From Antarcticimicrobium sp040365005 (GTDB taxonomy: Bacteria; Pseudomonadota; Alphaproteobacteria; Rhodobacterales; Rhodobacteraceae), in NCBI RefSeq assembly GCF_040365005.1, contig NZ_BAABWV010000004.1:232071-296070 (forward strand): a stretch of DNA of 64,000 nucleotides. The letters are read 5' to 3'. Below the pieces are notes generated by a model. It did no database searches. It was not told the origin of the DNA and saw nothing but the letters and a program-made list of their open reading frames with translations. A program made the translations under genes and the position numbers. Shown one piece after another: positions 48,871 to 58,657 of this stretch; within the stretch, counting starts at the first letter, position 1, and the number at the start of each line of letters is the position of its first letter.

Positions 48871-50460
48871 TCAGAACCCGAGGGCCATACCGTCCTTGCG
48901 GGTGTCACTGGCACCGGTCAGCAACCCTGTCTCAGGGCAAATCTGGATCGCTTGGCTGCCCCCGATGGGGCTGGTCTGAATCTCCAGAACATGTCCGCGT
49001 GCTTCCAAATCGGCCCGTGCCTCATCCGATACACCGGGTTCGATCTGCAATTTCCCGTCATGGGCAAAGCTGCGCGGTGCATCCATCGCTTCCTGAAGGT
49101 CCATGCCAAGGTCCAGCACGGCAGACAGGAACGCCGCATGACCAGCCGCCTGATATTGCCCGCCCATCACGCCAAACGGCATCGTCGCAATGCCCTCCTT
49201 GCAGAGCATGCCCGGAATGATCGTGTGCATAGGCCGTTTGCGCGGAGCGATGGCGTTGGGATGCCCCTCGATCAGCCGGAAAGAAGCACCACGCGAATGA
49301 AACAGCACGCCTGTCATAGGATCGAGGCGGGTTGATCCGAAGCCGTGAAAAATCGAGTTGATGAAGGACAGTGCATTGCCGTCTTCGTCGACGACGCAAA
49401 GATAGATCGTATCTTTGTGCTCGGGCTCGTCCCACAGCGTTGGTGGCAGAGCACGGCGCATGTCGATCCGCGCGGCAAGCGTGTCCACGACCTTGTCCGA
49501 CAGCAACGTCTCGACGACATCGGGACAGGATGCAGGATCGCTGATCAATGCATCCCTATGATGATAGGCAAGCTTGGTGGCCTCGGCGTGAAGGTGAATG
49601 CGATCGGCTTCTGACAGCCCTTTTCCCATGTCGAAGCGCGACAGTATCTGCAAGATCAGCAGCGCCGCCAATCCCTGGCCGTTTGGAGGGCATTCGTAGA
49701 CATCGTAACCGCCATAGCTGGTCGAAATCGGCTCGACCCAATGGGCCTCGTCGCGGGCCTCGTGGAAATCTTCTTCGGTGTGCAGCCCCCCAAGTGAGCG
49801 CAGATGCGCAGCCATCTTGGCGGCGACCTCACCTTCGTAGAATGCCGCCGCGCCCTTGGCCGCAATTTCGCGCAGGCGCGTGCCGAGAAGTGGTTGGGCA
49901 TGCATCTGGCCTACGCTGGGCGCCTTGCCCCCCGGCAAGAAAAGCTTGGCCGCATGTTCGTCTCCGCCCACGATCGCCGCATTGGCGGCCCAGTCCATGG
50001 CGACGCGTGGGGTCACCGGATAGCCATTCTCGGCATAGCCGATCGCGCGGGAAAACAGCAGGTCGAGCGGCAGGGAGCCGTGATCGTCGTGCAGGCGGCA
50101 CCATGCCGAAATTGCGCCGGGGATCGTGACGGCATGTGGGCTGGTCTGCGGGATGCTATCGGTAAGGCCGGCGGCCTTTAGCGCATCGACCGTTGCGGCG
50201 GCGGGGGCACGGCCCGACCCGTTGAGCGCTTTTACCTTTCCTTCTTTCGGAGCATAGAGCGCGAAACAGTCGCCGCCGATGCCTGTCATCAGCGGATCGA
50301 CCACGCATTGCACCGCGACAGCGGCAAGGGCCGCATCGACGGCATTGCCCCCTTGGGCCAATATCTCATGGCCAACAGCCGTCGAAAGCGGGTGAGAGGT
50401 GGCAATCATTGCTTTCGAGGCGAGGGTGCTGGGGCGCCGAGCGGAAAAGAAGTTGAACAT
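48871..50460 (-). CDS. ggt: Gamma-glutamyltransferase
   Basis: A 529-residue Ntn-hydrolase. The catalytic Thr is in EHKDTIYLCVVDEDG (about residue 351), the start of the small subunit after autocleavage. Upstream, GGNAVDAALAAVAVQCVVDP is the standard family segment, and GVMGGQYQAAGHA closes the active site. It removes gamma-glutamyl groups from glutathione and similar compounds. No signal peptide is evident (MFNFFSARRPS), so a cytoplasmic form is possible. It follows the ABC ATPase by 75 bp in the same direction. Confidence 0.88.
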   Translation of the reverse strand: MFNFFSARRPSTLASKAMIATSHPLSTAVGHEILAQGGNAVDAALAAVAVQCVVDPLMTGIGGDCFALYAPKEGKVKALNGSGRAPAAATVDALKAAGLTDSIPQTSPHAVTIPGAISAWCRLHDDHGSLPLDLLFSRAIGYAENGYPVTPRVAMDWAANAAIVGGDEHAAKLFLPGGKAPSVGQMHAQPLLGTRLREIAAKGAAAFYEGEVAAKMAAHLRSLGGLHTEEDFHEARDEAHWVEPISTSYGGYDVYECPPNGQGLAALLILQILSRFDMGKGLSEADRIHLHAEATKLAYHHRDALISDPASCPDVVETLLSDKVVDTLAARIDMRRALPPTLWDEPEHKDTIYLCVVDEDGNALSFINSIFHGFGSTRLDPMTGVLFHSRGASFRLIEGHPNAIAPRKRPMHTIIPGMLCKEGIATMPFGVMGGQYQAAGHAAFLSAVLDLGMDLQEAMDAPRSFAHDGKLQIEPGVSDEARADLEARGHVLEIQTSPIGGSQAIQICPETGLLTGASDTRKDGMALGF

Positions 50461-50535
50461 GTCAGTCGTCCTGTTGGGTGTGGATTGAAGGCTCCGAACG
50501 GGGGCGAGGCCATCTGGTGTTGTGCGGAATATGAA

Positions 50536-51540
50536 TCAGGCGTGAGTGATCGGGTGGATGCAAGCCACGGCCCGCCGAGAGCCAAGTTTGCCGAGTTGCG
50601 GATCCTTTGTTTGGCAATCTGCCTGTGCCGCCGGGCAACGGGTCGAGAACCGGCACCCTTTTGGCAGATCAAGTGGGCTTGGTATCTCGCCGGGCAGCGG
50701 TCGGGATAGCGGTTCGAAAAACTGTGGTGCAGCGGCGCGCAGGGCCGCCGAATAGGGATGTGCAGGTGCCTTGAGCACGGCATCAGTCGGCCCGTTTTCG
50801 ACGATGCGACCCAGATACATGATGGCGATTTCTTCACAGAGATAGCTCGCAACGCCAAGGTCATGCGTAATGAAGGCCAGCGTCAATCCCATGTCACGCT
50901 GCAACGATTGCAACAGCGTCAAGAGCTGTGCCTGCGTTGAGACGTCAAGGCCCGAGACCGCCTCATCCGCGACCAGAACCGAGGGTTCCGAGGCCAGCGC
51001 GCGGGCAATTGCCACGCGGCGCACCTGGCCACCAGACAGGCCCGATGGAAAACGCCCGGCGGCGTCCGCGGGAAGGCCGACCCGATCCAGCAAATGGGCG
51101 ATGCGCGCAGTTTCACCCTCGGGCGGGACAATGTTGAAATGGCGCAGTGGCTCTGCGATGATCGCCCCGATCGTCATGCGCGGGTCCAGCGATCCGCGTG
51201 CGTCTTGATAGACCATTGCCACGTCACGGGCAAAGTCGGTGCCTCGGGCACGGGCCTCACCGATTGGTTTGCCGCGATAGAGCGCGCGACCACCGCTCGG
51301 CTTGTCGAGGCCGAGCAGCACACGCAGCAGAGTGGATTTTCCTGAACCACTTTCCCCTACGATCGCCAGAGACGTGCCCTTGCGAATACTGAGCCGAACA
51401 CCATCCAGGGCCCGAAGGCCCACCGTCTCGCGACTGAACAGAGGGCGTCCGGGTTTGGGAACCTCGAAAACCTGTTCGACCTCGATCAACTCGAAGATCG
51501 GTTGGACCGGCGCGTTCGGCGCTTGGGGGGGCTTGGTCAT
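50536..51540 (-). CDS. Peptide-type ABC ATPase (DppF-like)
   Basis: A 334-residue ATPase. Walker A is GESGSGKST (62-70), the signature LSGGQVRR, and the C-terminal CRFSTRCPAAQADC motif, with paired Cys that may bind an Fe-S cluster, is typical of oligopeptide ATPases. ATG 51540 overlaps the stop of the DppD-like gene as ATGA; the longer frame starts at 51555. It is the last transporter gene before ggt. Confidence 0.92.
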   Translation of the reverse strand: MTKPPQAPNAPVQPIFELIEVEQVFEVPKPGRPLFSRETVGLRALDGVRLSIRKGTSLAIVGESGSGKSTLLRVLLGLDKPSGGRALYRGKPIGEARARGTDFARDVAMVYQDARGSLDPRMTIGAIIAEPLRHFNIVPPEGETARIAHLLDRVGLPADAAGRFPSGLSGGQVRRVAIARALASEPSVLVADEAVSGLDVSTQAQLLTLLQSLQRDMGLTLAFITHDLGVASYLCEEIAIMYLGRIVENGPTDAVLKAPAHPYSAALRAAAPQFFEPLSRPLPGEIPSPLDLPKGCRFSTRCPAAQADCQTKDPQLGKLGSRRAVACIHPITHA

Positions 51541-52523
51541 TCGGGATTCCAACAAGCAATGTGGTGATCAAGCGGACCGGCCGCATTCGCGCGCAATGGC
51601 ACGAGGGGCGGAGCCTCACCCGCACACCGGGTCAGCGCGCGTGGGCAGCGCGTGGCAAATCGGCATCCGCGCGGCATCTGGGCATGTGACGGCACTGTGC
51701 CCTCGGGGGCGGTCAGGGTCTTTGTACCAATCTCGAGCACGCAGGATTTGAGCTGCTGGGTGTATGGGTGGCGATGATGCTCCAGCACATCATGTGCCGG
51801 ACCGCTTTCGACAACCTGTCCCGCATAAAGCACTGCGATCCGATCACAGGACTGACTGGCAAGCGCGAGATCATGCAGGACGAAAATGCAGCTCGCACCG
51901 CGCGCGCGGGTCAAGGTCAGGATCAGGCGGACGATCTGGGCCTGGATCGTGACATCAAGCGCCGAGGTCGGCTCGTCCGCGAGCAGGAGATCAGGGCTGC
52001 CCGCCAAGGAAATGGCGACCATCACGCGCTGCTGCATTCCACCCGAAAGCTGGTGGGGAAAGGCTGACATACGCCCTTCTGGGTCATTTATTCCAACAGA
52101 GGTGAATAGCTCGACCGCCCTTTCGCGGGCTTCTTCCCTGGACAATCCCTGTGTACGCCGCAGGGTCGTGCTGAGTTGACGGCCAACGGTATAAGACGGG
52201 TTCAGGGCGGCGCCTGCGTCTTGAAAGATCATGGAGAGACGCTGACCCCGAAGCTTGACCATCTGACGTTCCGTCAGTGCAAGAAGATCACCTTCGCCGG
52301 CAAGCTCTATTGCGCCGGCGACCTTGGCATTGCCGAGCAACCGCATGATTGCCACGGCGATCGTCGACTTTCCCGCGCCGCTTTCGCCCACCAGAGCCAG
52401 TGTTTCGCCTTGCCCGAGCGACAAGTTCACCCGATCGAGGATCTTGGCCGCGCCGCGATGAACCGTCAGATCCCGAAGGGTAAGGACGGGGCGCTGCGCC
52501 GTGTCTGCCGTGCGATCTGTCAT
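51537..52523 (-). CDS. Peptide-type ABC ATPase (DppD-like)
   Basis: A 328-residue ATPase. Walker A GESGAGKST (46-54), signature LSGGMQQR and Walker B LLLADEPTSALDV are in place; CRFATRCPRALTRCAG is the C-terminal Cys motif. Its start overlaps the permease stop (ATGA). Partner of the DppF-like gene that follows. Confidence 0.92.
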   Translation of the reverse strand: MTDRTADTAQRPVLTLRDLTVHRGAAKILDRVNLSLGQGETLALVGESGAGKSTIAVAIMRLLGNAKVAGAIELAGEGDLLALTERQMVKLRGQRLSMIFQDAGAALNPSYTVGRQLSTTLRRTQGLSREEARERAVELFTSVGINDPEGRMSAFPHQLSGGMQQRVMVAISLAGSPDLLLADEPTSALDVTIQAQIVRLILTLTRARGASCIFVLHDLALASQSCDRIAVLYAGQVVESGPAHDVLEHHRHPYTQQLKSCVLEIGTKTLTAPEGTVPSHAQMPRGCRFATRCPRALTRCAGEAPPLVPLRANAAGPLDHHIACWNPE

Positions 52524-53419
52524 GAGTCTTTCCGAAGTTTGGGGTCGAACTCCTCACGGATGCCATCACCGACGATGGTGAGCGCGATCAGAAGAAGCGC
52601 CAGCGCAAAGCCGGGCATGGCGGACATCCAGGGGGCGAAGCTGACAAAGTCGCGCCCTTCGGCAATCATCAGCCCCCAGTCAGGCGTCGGGGGGGTCACC
52701 CCGATGCCGAGAAACGAGAGCGAAGACGAGACAAGGATCGCCTCGGAAATGCGGATTGTCACCTGTACGGCCAGCGGGAAAATGACGTTCGGCAACACGT
52801 GGCGCCAAACCACGCGCAGGTAGGGGATGGACATGAGTTGCGCCGCCTCGATGAAAAGCTGGACGCGAACCTGCAGGACGTCGCTGCGCACGGTCCGTGC
52901 AAAGGGGCCGATCATCGACAGCCCGACGGCGATCACCACCTTGTCGACGCCTTGCCCGAGAATTGCGATGAATGCCACGGCGAGGATAAGCGAAGGAAGC
53001 GCGAGGATCGCATCGATAAGGCGCATCAAGGCCCATTCCGATGCCCCACCGGACAACCCCGCGGCAAGCCCTATCACAAGACCGCCCGCCGCCCCGATCA
53101 AGACGGCGAAGATGCCAATGATCAATGCGAACCGCGCGCCATAGATGACCCGCGAAAGAATGTCCTGCCCGTAGCTGTCTGTCCCGAACAGATGCGCGGC
53201 CGTTGGCGGTTGCATCATGACGTTGAAATCCTGCGTCACGGGATCAAACGGGGCGACCTGCGGCGCAAAGAGCGCTGCCACCAGGTAGGCCACGGTGACG
53301 ATCACGGCGATCGTGAAGAACGGACGACGCACAAAGACCGACCGGCGGGATCTCTTTGCCGTGTCGAGCGGTACAGGCGGGGACAGCGTTGCAGGGGCCT
53401 CGGGGGTGTGCATGCTCAT
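52520..53419 (-). CDS. Peptide-type ABC permease (DppC-like)
   Basis: A 299-residue permease with an extra N-terminal tail (MSMHTPEAPATLSPPVPLDT) and six helices. The EAA loop reads EAAQLMSIPYLRVVWRHVLP. FGTDSYGQDILSRVIYGARF is a DppC-family landmark. It overlaps neighbours on both sides. Confidence 0.92.
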   Translation of the reverse strand: MSMHTPEAPATLSPPVPLDTAKRSRRSVFVRRPFFTIAVIVTVAYLVAALFAPQVAPFDPVTQDFNVMMQPPTAAHLFGTDSYGQDILSRVIYGARFALIIGIFAVLIGAAGGLVIGLAAGLSGGASEWALMRLIDAILALPSLILAVAFIAILGQGVDKVVIAVGLSMIGPFARTVRSDVLQVRVQLFIEAAQLMSIPYLRVVWRHVLPNVIFPLAVQVTIRISEAILVSSSLSFLGIGVTPPTPDWGLMIAEGRDFVSFAPWMSAMPGFALALLLIALTIVGDGIREEFDPKLRKDS

Positions 53420-54366
53420 TTGCGGGCCCTCAGCCGTGGATCGAGGAAGGGATAAGACAGATCGACAAGCAGGTTCACCCCGATAAACAGCGCGGCTGTC
53501 ATCATGACACCGGCCTGTACCACAAGGTATTCGCGCCCCAGGACTGCCGAGGTCAGCATCTGACCGATGCCGGGCAGGTTGAAGACGGTTTCGGTGAACA
53601 CTGTGCCCTGAAGGAGAACGCCCAGTTGCAGGCCAAGGATGGTGACCAGCGGCATCGCGATATTGCGCACGCCATGGACCCAGACGACGCGCCAGCTCGG
53701 CTCACCACGGGCGCGAGCGGCCGTGATGTAGGGTTGCTCCATGACCTCGATCAGTGTCGCACGGGTCAGACGCGTGATCATGGCGATGAAATAGGTGGAG
53801 AGAGTCAATCCGGGCAAGATCATGTGATAGATGCCCAACCAGAAATTCTCCCAGGGAGAGACATAGCCCATGACAGGGAAAAGCTGGAGTTTCACCGCGA
53901 AGAACCAGATCAGCAGGATCCCCAGCAGGAAGGAAGGAAAGGCGGTGCCCGTCAGGGCAAGCACCGCAGAACCGGCGTCAAAAATTGTGTCCTTCTTGAT
54001 TGCGGACAGCACGCCAAGTGGCACGCCGATCAAGATCGCGAAGGCAAGGGAAAAGGAGGCGAGCGTCAAGGTGACGGGCAGCGCCTCCTTAAAGGCATAG
54101 GTAAAGATTTCCGCGCGTGCGACATAGGATGTCCCCCAATCGCCTTGTATGAACCGCCCGGCCCAATCCGCGTATTGCACGAGAAAGGGCTGGTCGAGTC
54201 CGAGTTCGGTTTTGAGCGAGTCGTAGCTCTCCTGCGAATATTCCGACCCGAGCATGATTTGAATCGGATCGCCGGGCGCCAGCTTCAGAAGTCCGAAGCT
54301 GGCCACCGAGACGAAAAACAAGACAACGAGCGTCTGCGCGATCTTTCCCAGTGCCTGCAAGAGCAT
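53416..54366 (-). CDS. Peptide-type ABC permease (DppB-like)
   Basis: A 316-residue permease, second gene of the operon. SVASFGLLKLAPGDPIQIML is the usual DppB opening, and ITAARARGEPSWRVVWVHGV the EAA loop. Its ATG shares one base with the stop of the binding protein. Confidence 0.92.
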   Translation of the reverse strand: MLLQALGKIAQTLVVLFFVSVASFGLLKLAPGDPIQIMLGSEYSQESYDSLKTELGLDQPFLVQYADWAGRFIQGDWGTSYVARAEIFTYAFKEALPVTLTLASFSLAFAILIGVPLGVLSAIKKDTIFDAGSAVLALTGTAFPSFLLGILLIWFFAVKLQLFPVMGYVSPWENFWLGIYHMILPGLTLSTYFIAMITRLTRATLIEVMEQPYITAARARGEPSWRVVWVHGVRNIAMPLVTILGLQLGVLLQGTVFTETVFNLPGIGQMLTSAVLGREYLVVQAGVMMTAALFIGVNLLVDLSYPFLDPRLRARK

Positions 54367-55970
54367 TAGCCGAGGCTCACGCTGTGCAGGTTTACCAGGT
54401 CCGCGGGGATGTATTTGAAGCCCTTAACCTTGTTCGAAAACACCTTGTAGATCGGCATATGCGCCATGACCGCAATGCCGGCCTCATCCATCAGCAGGTC
54501 TTCAGCCTTGTAGTAAAGCGCGCGCCGGGCCGCCGGATCGAGTTCGACCTGCGCCTGAGCACAAAGATCGTCGAAATCGGTGTTGACCCAGCCACCGAAA
54601 TTCCATGCGCCGTCTGACTTGAACTCGGGGTACAAGGTCTCGTCCGGGTCGAGGTCGGCCACCCACTCGAAATCATAGAGATCAAAGTCGGACCCGTTGC
54701 GGCGCTTGACCCATGTTGCGGGCTCGACCAGCTCCAGCTTTGCCTTGATGCCGATTTCGGCCAACATGGGCGCGACCGTCTGGGCGATACGGGTGCCGAC
54801 GGGGCCGCGCTCGGCCATCATGTAGACGGCTTCGATTTCACCTTGGTTTGCGGCTTTCGCGCGGAACGCCTTGGCCTTGTCGAGATCATACCATTGGCCG
54901 CGCCCGCTGGTCGCGATGTCGGGATCGAAGAAATCGGTCATGGGGGGCGAAATGGGGGTGTACGCCTGTTGTGCACGTCCGAAATAGGCCTGTTTCACGA
55001 TCGTATCGCGATCAAGCGCCCAAGCCACGGCACGCCGCAGATTGATGTCGTCAAAGGGGCTGCGTTTGCAGTTCATGCCGACAAAGGTGTAGTTGCCTTC
55101 GATTTCGCCATAGAGCGTTGCGTTCGGGAAAGCTTCGATCTGATTGACCAGCTGCATCGGGCAGTCCGTCATGCCGTCGATCTGCCCCGACATCAGCGCC
55201 GCAAGCGCGGTCGAGGCTTCGTTCATGAGAACGAAAGTTGCGCGTTCGAGTTTCGGCAGACCCGGTTCGAAATAGTCGGGGTTGGCCTCAAGCTCGATGG
55301 AGTCGTTCTCCTTCCAGGAAACGAACTTGAAAGGCCCGGTTCCCACGGGGTTGCGGCCATAGTCGGTGCCGTATTTCTGCACGGCGGCGGGGCTGACGAT
55401 CGTGCCTGCGCGCCCTGTTGAGCCGTTCAACGCGACCGGCAGGAAGGCATAGGGCTGTGAGAAAACCAGTTTGACCGTAAGCGGATCGACGACTTCGATG
55501 CGCTCCAGAAGCGCCAGTTTCCAGGCGTGAGGTGACTTGGGCTGACCTTCCTTGACGCGCAGCAACGAAAACTTGACTGCTTCTGCGTCGCAGGGCGTGC
55601 CGTCGTGGAATTTCACGCCATCGCGCAGCTTGAAGACATGGGTCTTGTCATCCTCAAGATCCCAGCTTTCGGCCAGATCGGGTTCGAAGGTGACGTTCTC
55701 ACCATCATAGGCAATCTTCAGAAGGCCATTGTGGATGTTGTTGATGATCTGGATCGAGGAGAGGAATCCGGTGAAGTGAGGATCCAGCGTGTCGATCACC
55801 TTGATCGAAGCGATCTTGATGTGTCCGCTTTGCTGGGCGCGGGCAAGAGAGGGCATGCTTCCGGTTGCGGCTGTTACGATCCCGGCACCGAGGCCCTTCA
55901 GGACAGCTCTACGCCCGAAGCGCGCTGACAGGCGTTCGGCGAGGACTTTCTTGTGGTCGAGTTTGGTCAT
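54366..55970 (-). CDS. Family-5 binding protein with Tat-type signal
   Basis: A 534-residue extracellular binding protein. The N-terminus carries GRRAVLKGLGAGIVTA, a twin-arginine motif, so it is exported by the Tat route, fully folded. TLDPHFTGFLSSIQIINNIH and HVFKLRDGVKFHDGTPC are family-5 features. It is the first gene of the SBP-B-C-D-F-ggt operon and divergent from a GntR regulator. Peptides or gamma-glutamyl compounds are likely ligands. Confidence 0.9.
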   Translation of the reverse strand: MTKLDHKKVLAERLSARFGRRAVLKGLGAGIVTAATGSMPSLARAQQSGHIKIASIKVIDTLDPHFTGFLSSIQIINNIHNGLLKIAYDGENVTFEPDLAESWDLEDDKTHVFKLRDGVKFHDGTPCDAEAVKFSLLRVKEGQPKSPHAWKLALLERIEVVDPLTVKLVFSQPYAFLPVALNGSTGRAGTIVSPAAVQKYGTDYGRNPVGTGPFKFVSWKENDSIELEANPDYFEPGLPKLERATFVLMNEASTALAALMSGQIDGMTDCPMQLVNQIEAFPNATLYGEIEGNYTFVGMNCKRSPFDDINLRRAVAWALDRDTIVKQAYFGRAQQAYTPISPPMTDFFDPDIATSGRGQWYDLDKAKAFRAKAANQGEIEAVYMMAERGPVGTRIAQTVAPMLAEIGIKAKLELVEPATWVKRRNGSDFDLYDFEWVADLDPDETLYPEFKSDGAWNFGGWVNTDFDDLCAQAQVELDPAARRALYYKAEDLLMDEAGIAVMAHMPIYKVFSNKVKGFKYIPADLVNLHSVSLG

Positions 55971-56133
55971 TTCTGGTCTTCCCTGTTGGCATCATCTCCT
56001 CCCAATTTTCAGTTCGATCCGAGTTTCTACGCGGTGGGTTCCCTCCCAACTCGCGCGCCCCGACCGGTTTCGAGGCATTTTTCATCGAATCCTCCACTTC
56101 ATTCGATGAGTTTGTAAATTCAGGTTGCAGTGA

Positions 56134-56147
56134 GATGTATACAATTG
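56134..56147. promoter_or_regulatory. GntR-type operator candidate
   Basis: GATGTATACAATTG has a TGTATACA palindrome (GTATAC core as in FCD-class sites) 40 bp before the gntR start and 164 bp from the SBP start. Confidence 0.45.
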
Positions 56148-56186
56148 AAAGCTAAAAGTGCACCAAGCGGGAAGACTGGATGAACA

Positions 56187-56849
56187 ATGGCTATTCGTGC
56201 GGCAGATAGTATTTTTGAAACCTTGATCGATGCGATCATGGCCGGCCAGATGGTGCCGGGTGAGCCATTGGTAGAGCAGACGCTCGCTGAGCAGTTCGGG
56301 GTGTCGCGCACCCCGGTAAGAGAAGCGTTGCACCGGCTGGAGCAGGCACGCCTTGCCGAGCGAGGGGCGCGTCGCGCCTTTGTGGTACGGCGCATGGCAC
56401 CTGAAGATCTGGCAGAACTGTTTGAAGCGACAGGCGAGATCGAGAGCACGCTTGCAGCGCTTGCCGCGAAAAGGATGAGTGAGATCGAGCGGCGCAAACT
56501 GGAGACGGTTTTGGATGAGGGCGATGCCTGCGACGATCCTGCCACTTACAGTGAAATCAATAGCCGCTTTCACGAAATCATCAAATCAGGCGCTCGAAAT
56601 TCGATCCTGGCCGCCACGTTGGACGAGTTGAACCTGCGCACACTTGCTTGGCGCGCCGCGAATTTTCGTGAAGACAGTCGACGCCTGGAATCCTCGCGCG
56701 TTGAGCATCGTGGCATCACTCAGGCGATCCTGTCGCAGGACGCCGATACAACCCGGCGGAAAATGTGCAGCCACGTCGCCTCATCCTTCATTGTTTTGTC
56801 CGACATCCTCGCCCGGCGTGCGCCGGAACAACGCGCCCCCAAATTCTAA
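56187..56849 (+). CDS. GntR-family regulator (FCD type)
   Basis: A 220-residue regulator. HTH: EQTLAEQFGVSRTPVREALH (about 30-50). FCD domain: LFEATGEIESTLAALAAKRM to the C-terminus, where a His in FHEI and the H in EHRG suit metal or carboxylate binding. It is divergent from the peptide ABC/ggt operon and just upstream of the TauE/SafE gene, and likely controls both. No strong ribosome site is seen before ATG. Confidence 0.9.
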   Translation: MAIRAADSIFETLIDAIMAGQMVPGEPLVEQTLAEQFGVSRTPVREALHRLEQARLAERGARRAFVVRRMAPEDLAELFEATGEIESTLAALAAKRMSEIERRKLETVLDEGDACDDPATYSEINSRFHEIIKSGARNSILAATLDELNLRTLAWRAANFREDSRRLESSRVEHRGITQAILSQDADTTRRKMCSHVASSFIVLSDILARRAPEQRAPKF

Positions 56850-56867
56850 AAGTTACAGGAGTATCCC

Positions 56868-57692
56868 ATGCCCGACCTGACCCTGACGTTTGAGCTATTG
56901 TTGTTCCTTGTCGTCATTGGCGGTGGGGCAGGAGTGCTCGCGGGTTTGTTGGGTGTGGGGGGCGGTATCGTTCTGGTGCCGGCCTTCTTCTTTACCTTCC
57001 ATATTCTGGGATACGACGGCCCGCAGGTGATGCAGGTCTGTCTGGCGACCTCGCTTGCCACGATCATCGTGACGTCCTTGCGGTCGGTGATCAGCCACAA
57101 CCGCAAAGGTGCGGTCGACTGGGAGATTCTCAAAGGCTGGGGTCCAGGTATTGTTCTGGGCTCGATCGCAGGCGTGCTGATGGTTTCGTCGCTGCGTTCT
57201 GTCACTCTGCAAATGATCTTTGGCGTACTGGCATTAATCGTTGGGGCCTACATGGCATTGGGCAGGAGCAGCTGGCGCATTGCTGAAGCGATGCCGAGCG
57301 GAAGCAGGAAGTATTTCTACTCGCCCATGGTGGGCTTTTTGTCGGCCCTTATGGGCATTGGTGGAGGCAGTTTCGGCGTGCCGTTGATGAACCTTCACAA
57401 TGTACCCATCCACCGAGCGGTCGCGACTGCGGCCGGGTTTGGCATTTTGATTGCCGGGCCTTCGGCTGTCGGCTTTTTGTTCCTGAACATCGAGCCAGGT
57501 TCGCGCCCGCCCCTGACCGTGGGTGCAGTGAACATTCCGTCATTTCTGGTGGTGATCGCCATGACGCTGCTGACGACGCCCCTGGGCGTGAAATTGGCCC
57601 ATGCGATGAACCCCGCGCCGCTTAAGCGGGCGTTTGGAGCATTCTTGATCCTCGTGGCCCTGAACATGCTCCGCAAGGCGATTGTCGGCTGA
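56868..57692 (+). CDS. Sulfite exporter TauE/SafE family (TSUP) protein
   Basis: A 274-residue membrane protein with about eight helices in two repeats. The first repeat is AGVLAGLLGVGGGIVLVPAF; the second, ALMGIGGGSFGVPLMNLHNV, is the matching motif. TSUP proteins export or import sulfite, sulfonates or small organic anions. ACAGGAG stands before ATG. It follows gntR by 18 bp and shares its promoter. A link to sulfur from glutathione is possible. Confidence 0.88.
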   Translation: MPDLTLTFELLLFLVVIGGGAGVLAGLLGVGGGIVLVPAFFFTFHILGYDGPQVMQVCLATSLATIIVTSLRSVISHNRKGAVDWEILKGWGPGIVLGSIAGVLMVSSLRSVTLQMIFGVLALIVGAYMALGRSSWRIAEAMPSGSRKYFYSPMVGFLSALMGIGGGSFGVPLMNLHNVPIHRAVATAAGFGILIAGPSAVGFLFLNIEPGSRPPLTVGAVNIPSFLVVIAMTLLTTPLGVKLAHAMNPAPLKRAFGAFLILVALNMLRKAIVG

Positions 57693-57925
57693 ACTTTGGG
57701 GCCAGATCGCCTTCGCGAGCATTCCGCACCATGTCCGTGAGCCGGTCGGTTACGCGGCCGCACTGCGGCCACGGTCCCCTCCACGTTCCAAGACGTGCCA
57801 GCGATCGGAAACCTCCGAGACAAACGGCGTTGGCCATGCCAGAACTGCAACAAATCTGCGTCAGAGCCAAGATTGCGTGCGGATTGACGGCCCAAAGAAC
57901 GGGAAGCAGTCCACTCCGCGATTTT

Positions 57926-58657
57926 TCAACGCGGCCCAAACAGGTAGCAACACGTTCTTGCATCAAATCCGGTGATTTTATGCCCTTTGGCGAAGGCCGA
58001 AGTCACTGCCTTTCGCACGCGGAGCCGCTCGGAAACTGCCCTGGCGGGGTCCGATGCCAGCAGGTTGTCCAGATCCCTGGGGATCTCCACCCGCAAGCCA
58101 TCTTCTGTCGGGTTCGGCTGGCGGGTCTGACTGCCTTGCGCCAGAGAGACGACGCGGGGTGCCGTGAGGTCCCAGTCGACCAGCAGGCGGTCCGAGGGCA
58201 CACCGGCGTTGATTCCCGGCATTTCACCATAATAGTCCTCGTAGTAGGTCTCGGCAGATCCGCCCAGGCGCGCAATGTTCAGCCCTGCGTTTATTCGGCG
58301 CAGCGGGTCAAACGTCCAGCGGACAAGGGTGATGCCGCGCTTCAGGCACCAGTCGCGCTGAAACCATTTCAACCTCTCCCCCAATCCCAAGCCACGGCTG
58401 TCAGGATGCACGGCAAGCCGGTGAGAGTGCTGGACGTGCGGCTGACTGGTGGGAAATCCGAACAGGAATCCAAGCATCCGCCCATCCTCGAAAGCCCCGG
58501 CGACGAGGCCGCCTTCATGCTGGATCGCAAGCATCAGGTCGGAATTATCGGACGGGTCGTCCTCGCCCCATACCAGCTTCTGGAATTGCTCCGCGTGCTT
58601 CAGTTCGGCCACGCCATCCAGTTCGCGTAGGACCACGCCCGTGTCCAACCTGGTCAT
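57926..58657 (-). CDS. GNAT-family N-acyltransferase
   Basis: A 243-residue GNAT-superfamily protein. HSHRLAVHPDSRGLGLGERL holds the acyl-CoA-binding R-x-x-G-x-G. The C-terminal ~100 residues are an extension beyond the core fold, as in the COG3375 group. It starts inside the stop of the racemase-type gene (ATGA). GNAT members linked to N-succinylamino-acid racemase transfer a succinyl group to amino acids; that is the likely role here, not shown by sequence. Confidence 0.78.
   Translation of the reverse strand: MTRLDTGVVLRELDGVAELKHAEQFQKLVWGEDDPSDNSDLMLAIQHEGGLVAGAFEDGRMLGFLFGFPTSQPHVQHSHRLAVHPDSRGLGLGERLKWFQRDWCLKRGITLVRWTFDPLRRINAGLNIARLGGSAETYYEDYYGEMPGINAGVPSDRLLVDWDLTAPRVVSLAQGSQTRQPNPTEDGLRVEIPRDLDNLLASDPARAVSERLRVRKAVTSAFAKGHKITGFDARTCCYLFGPR

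Noticed and set aside
57693..57925. GC-rich inverted repeat GGCCGC-ACT-GCGGCC between TauE/SafE and GNAT genes
   Set aside because: Too short and without a T tract; common by chance in high-GC DNA.
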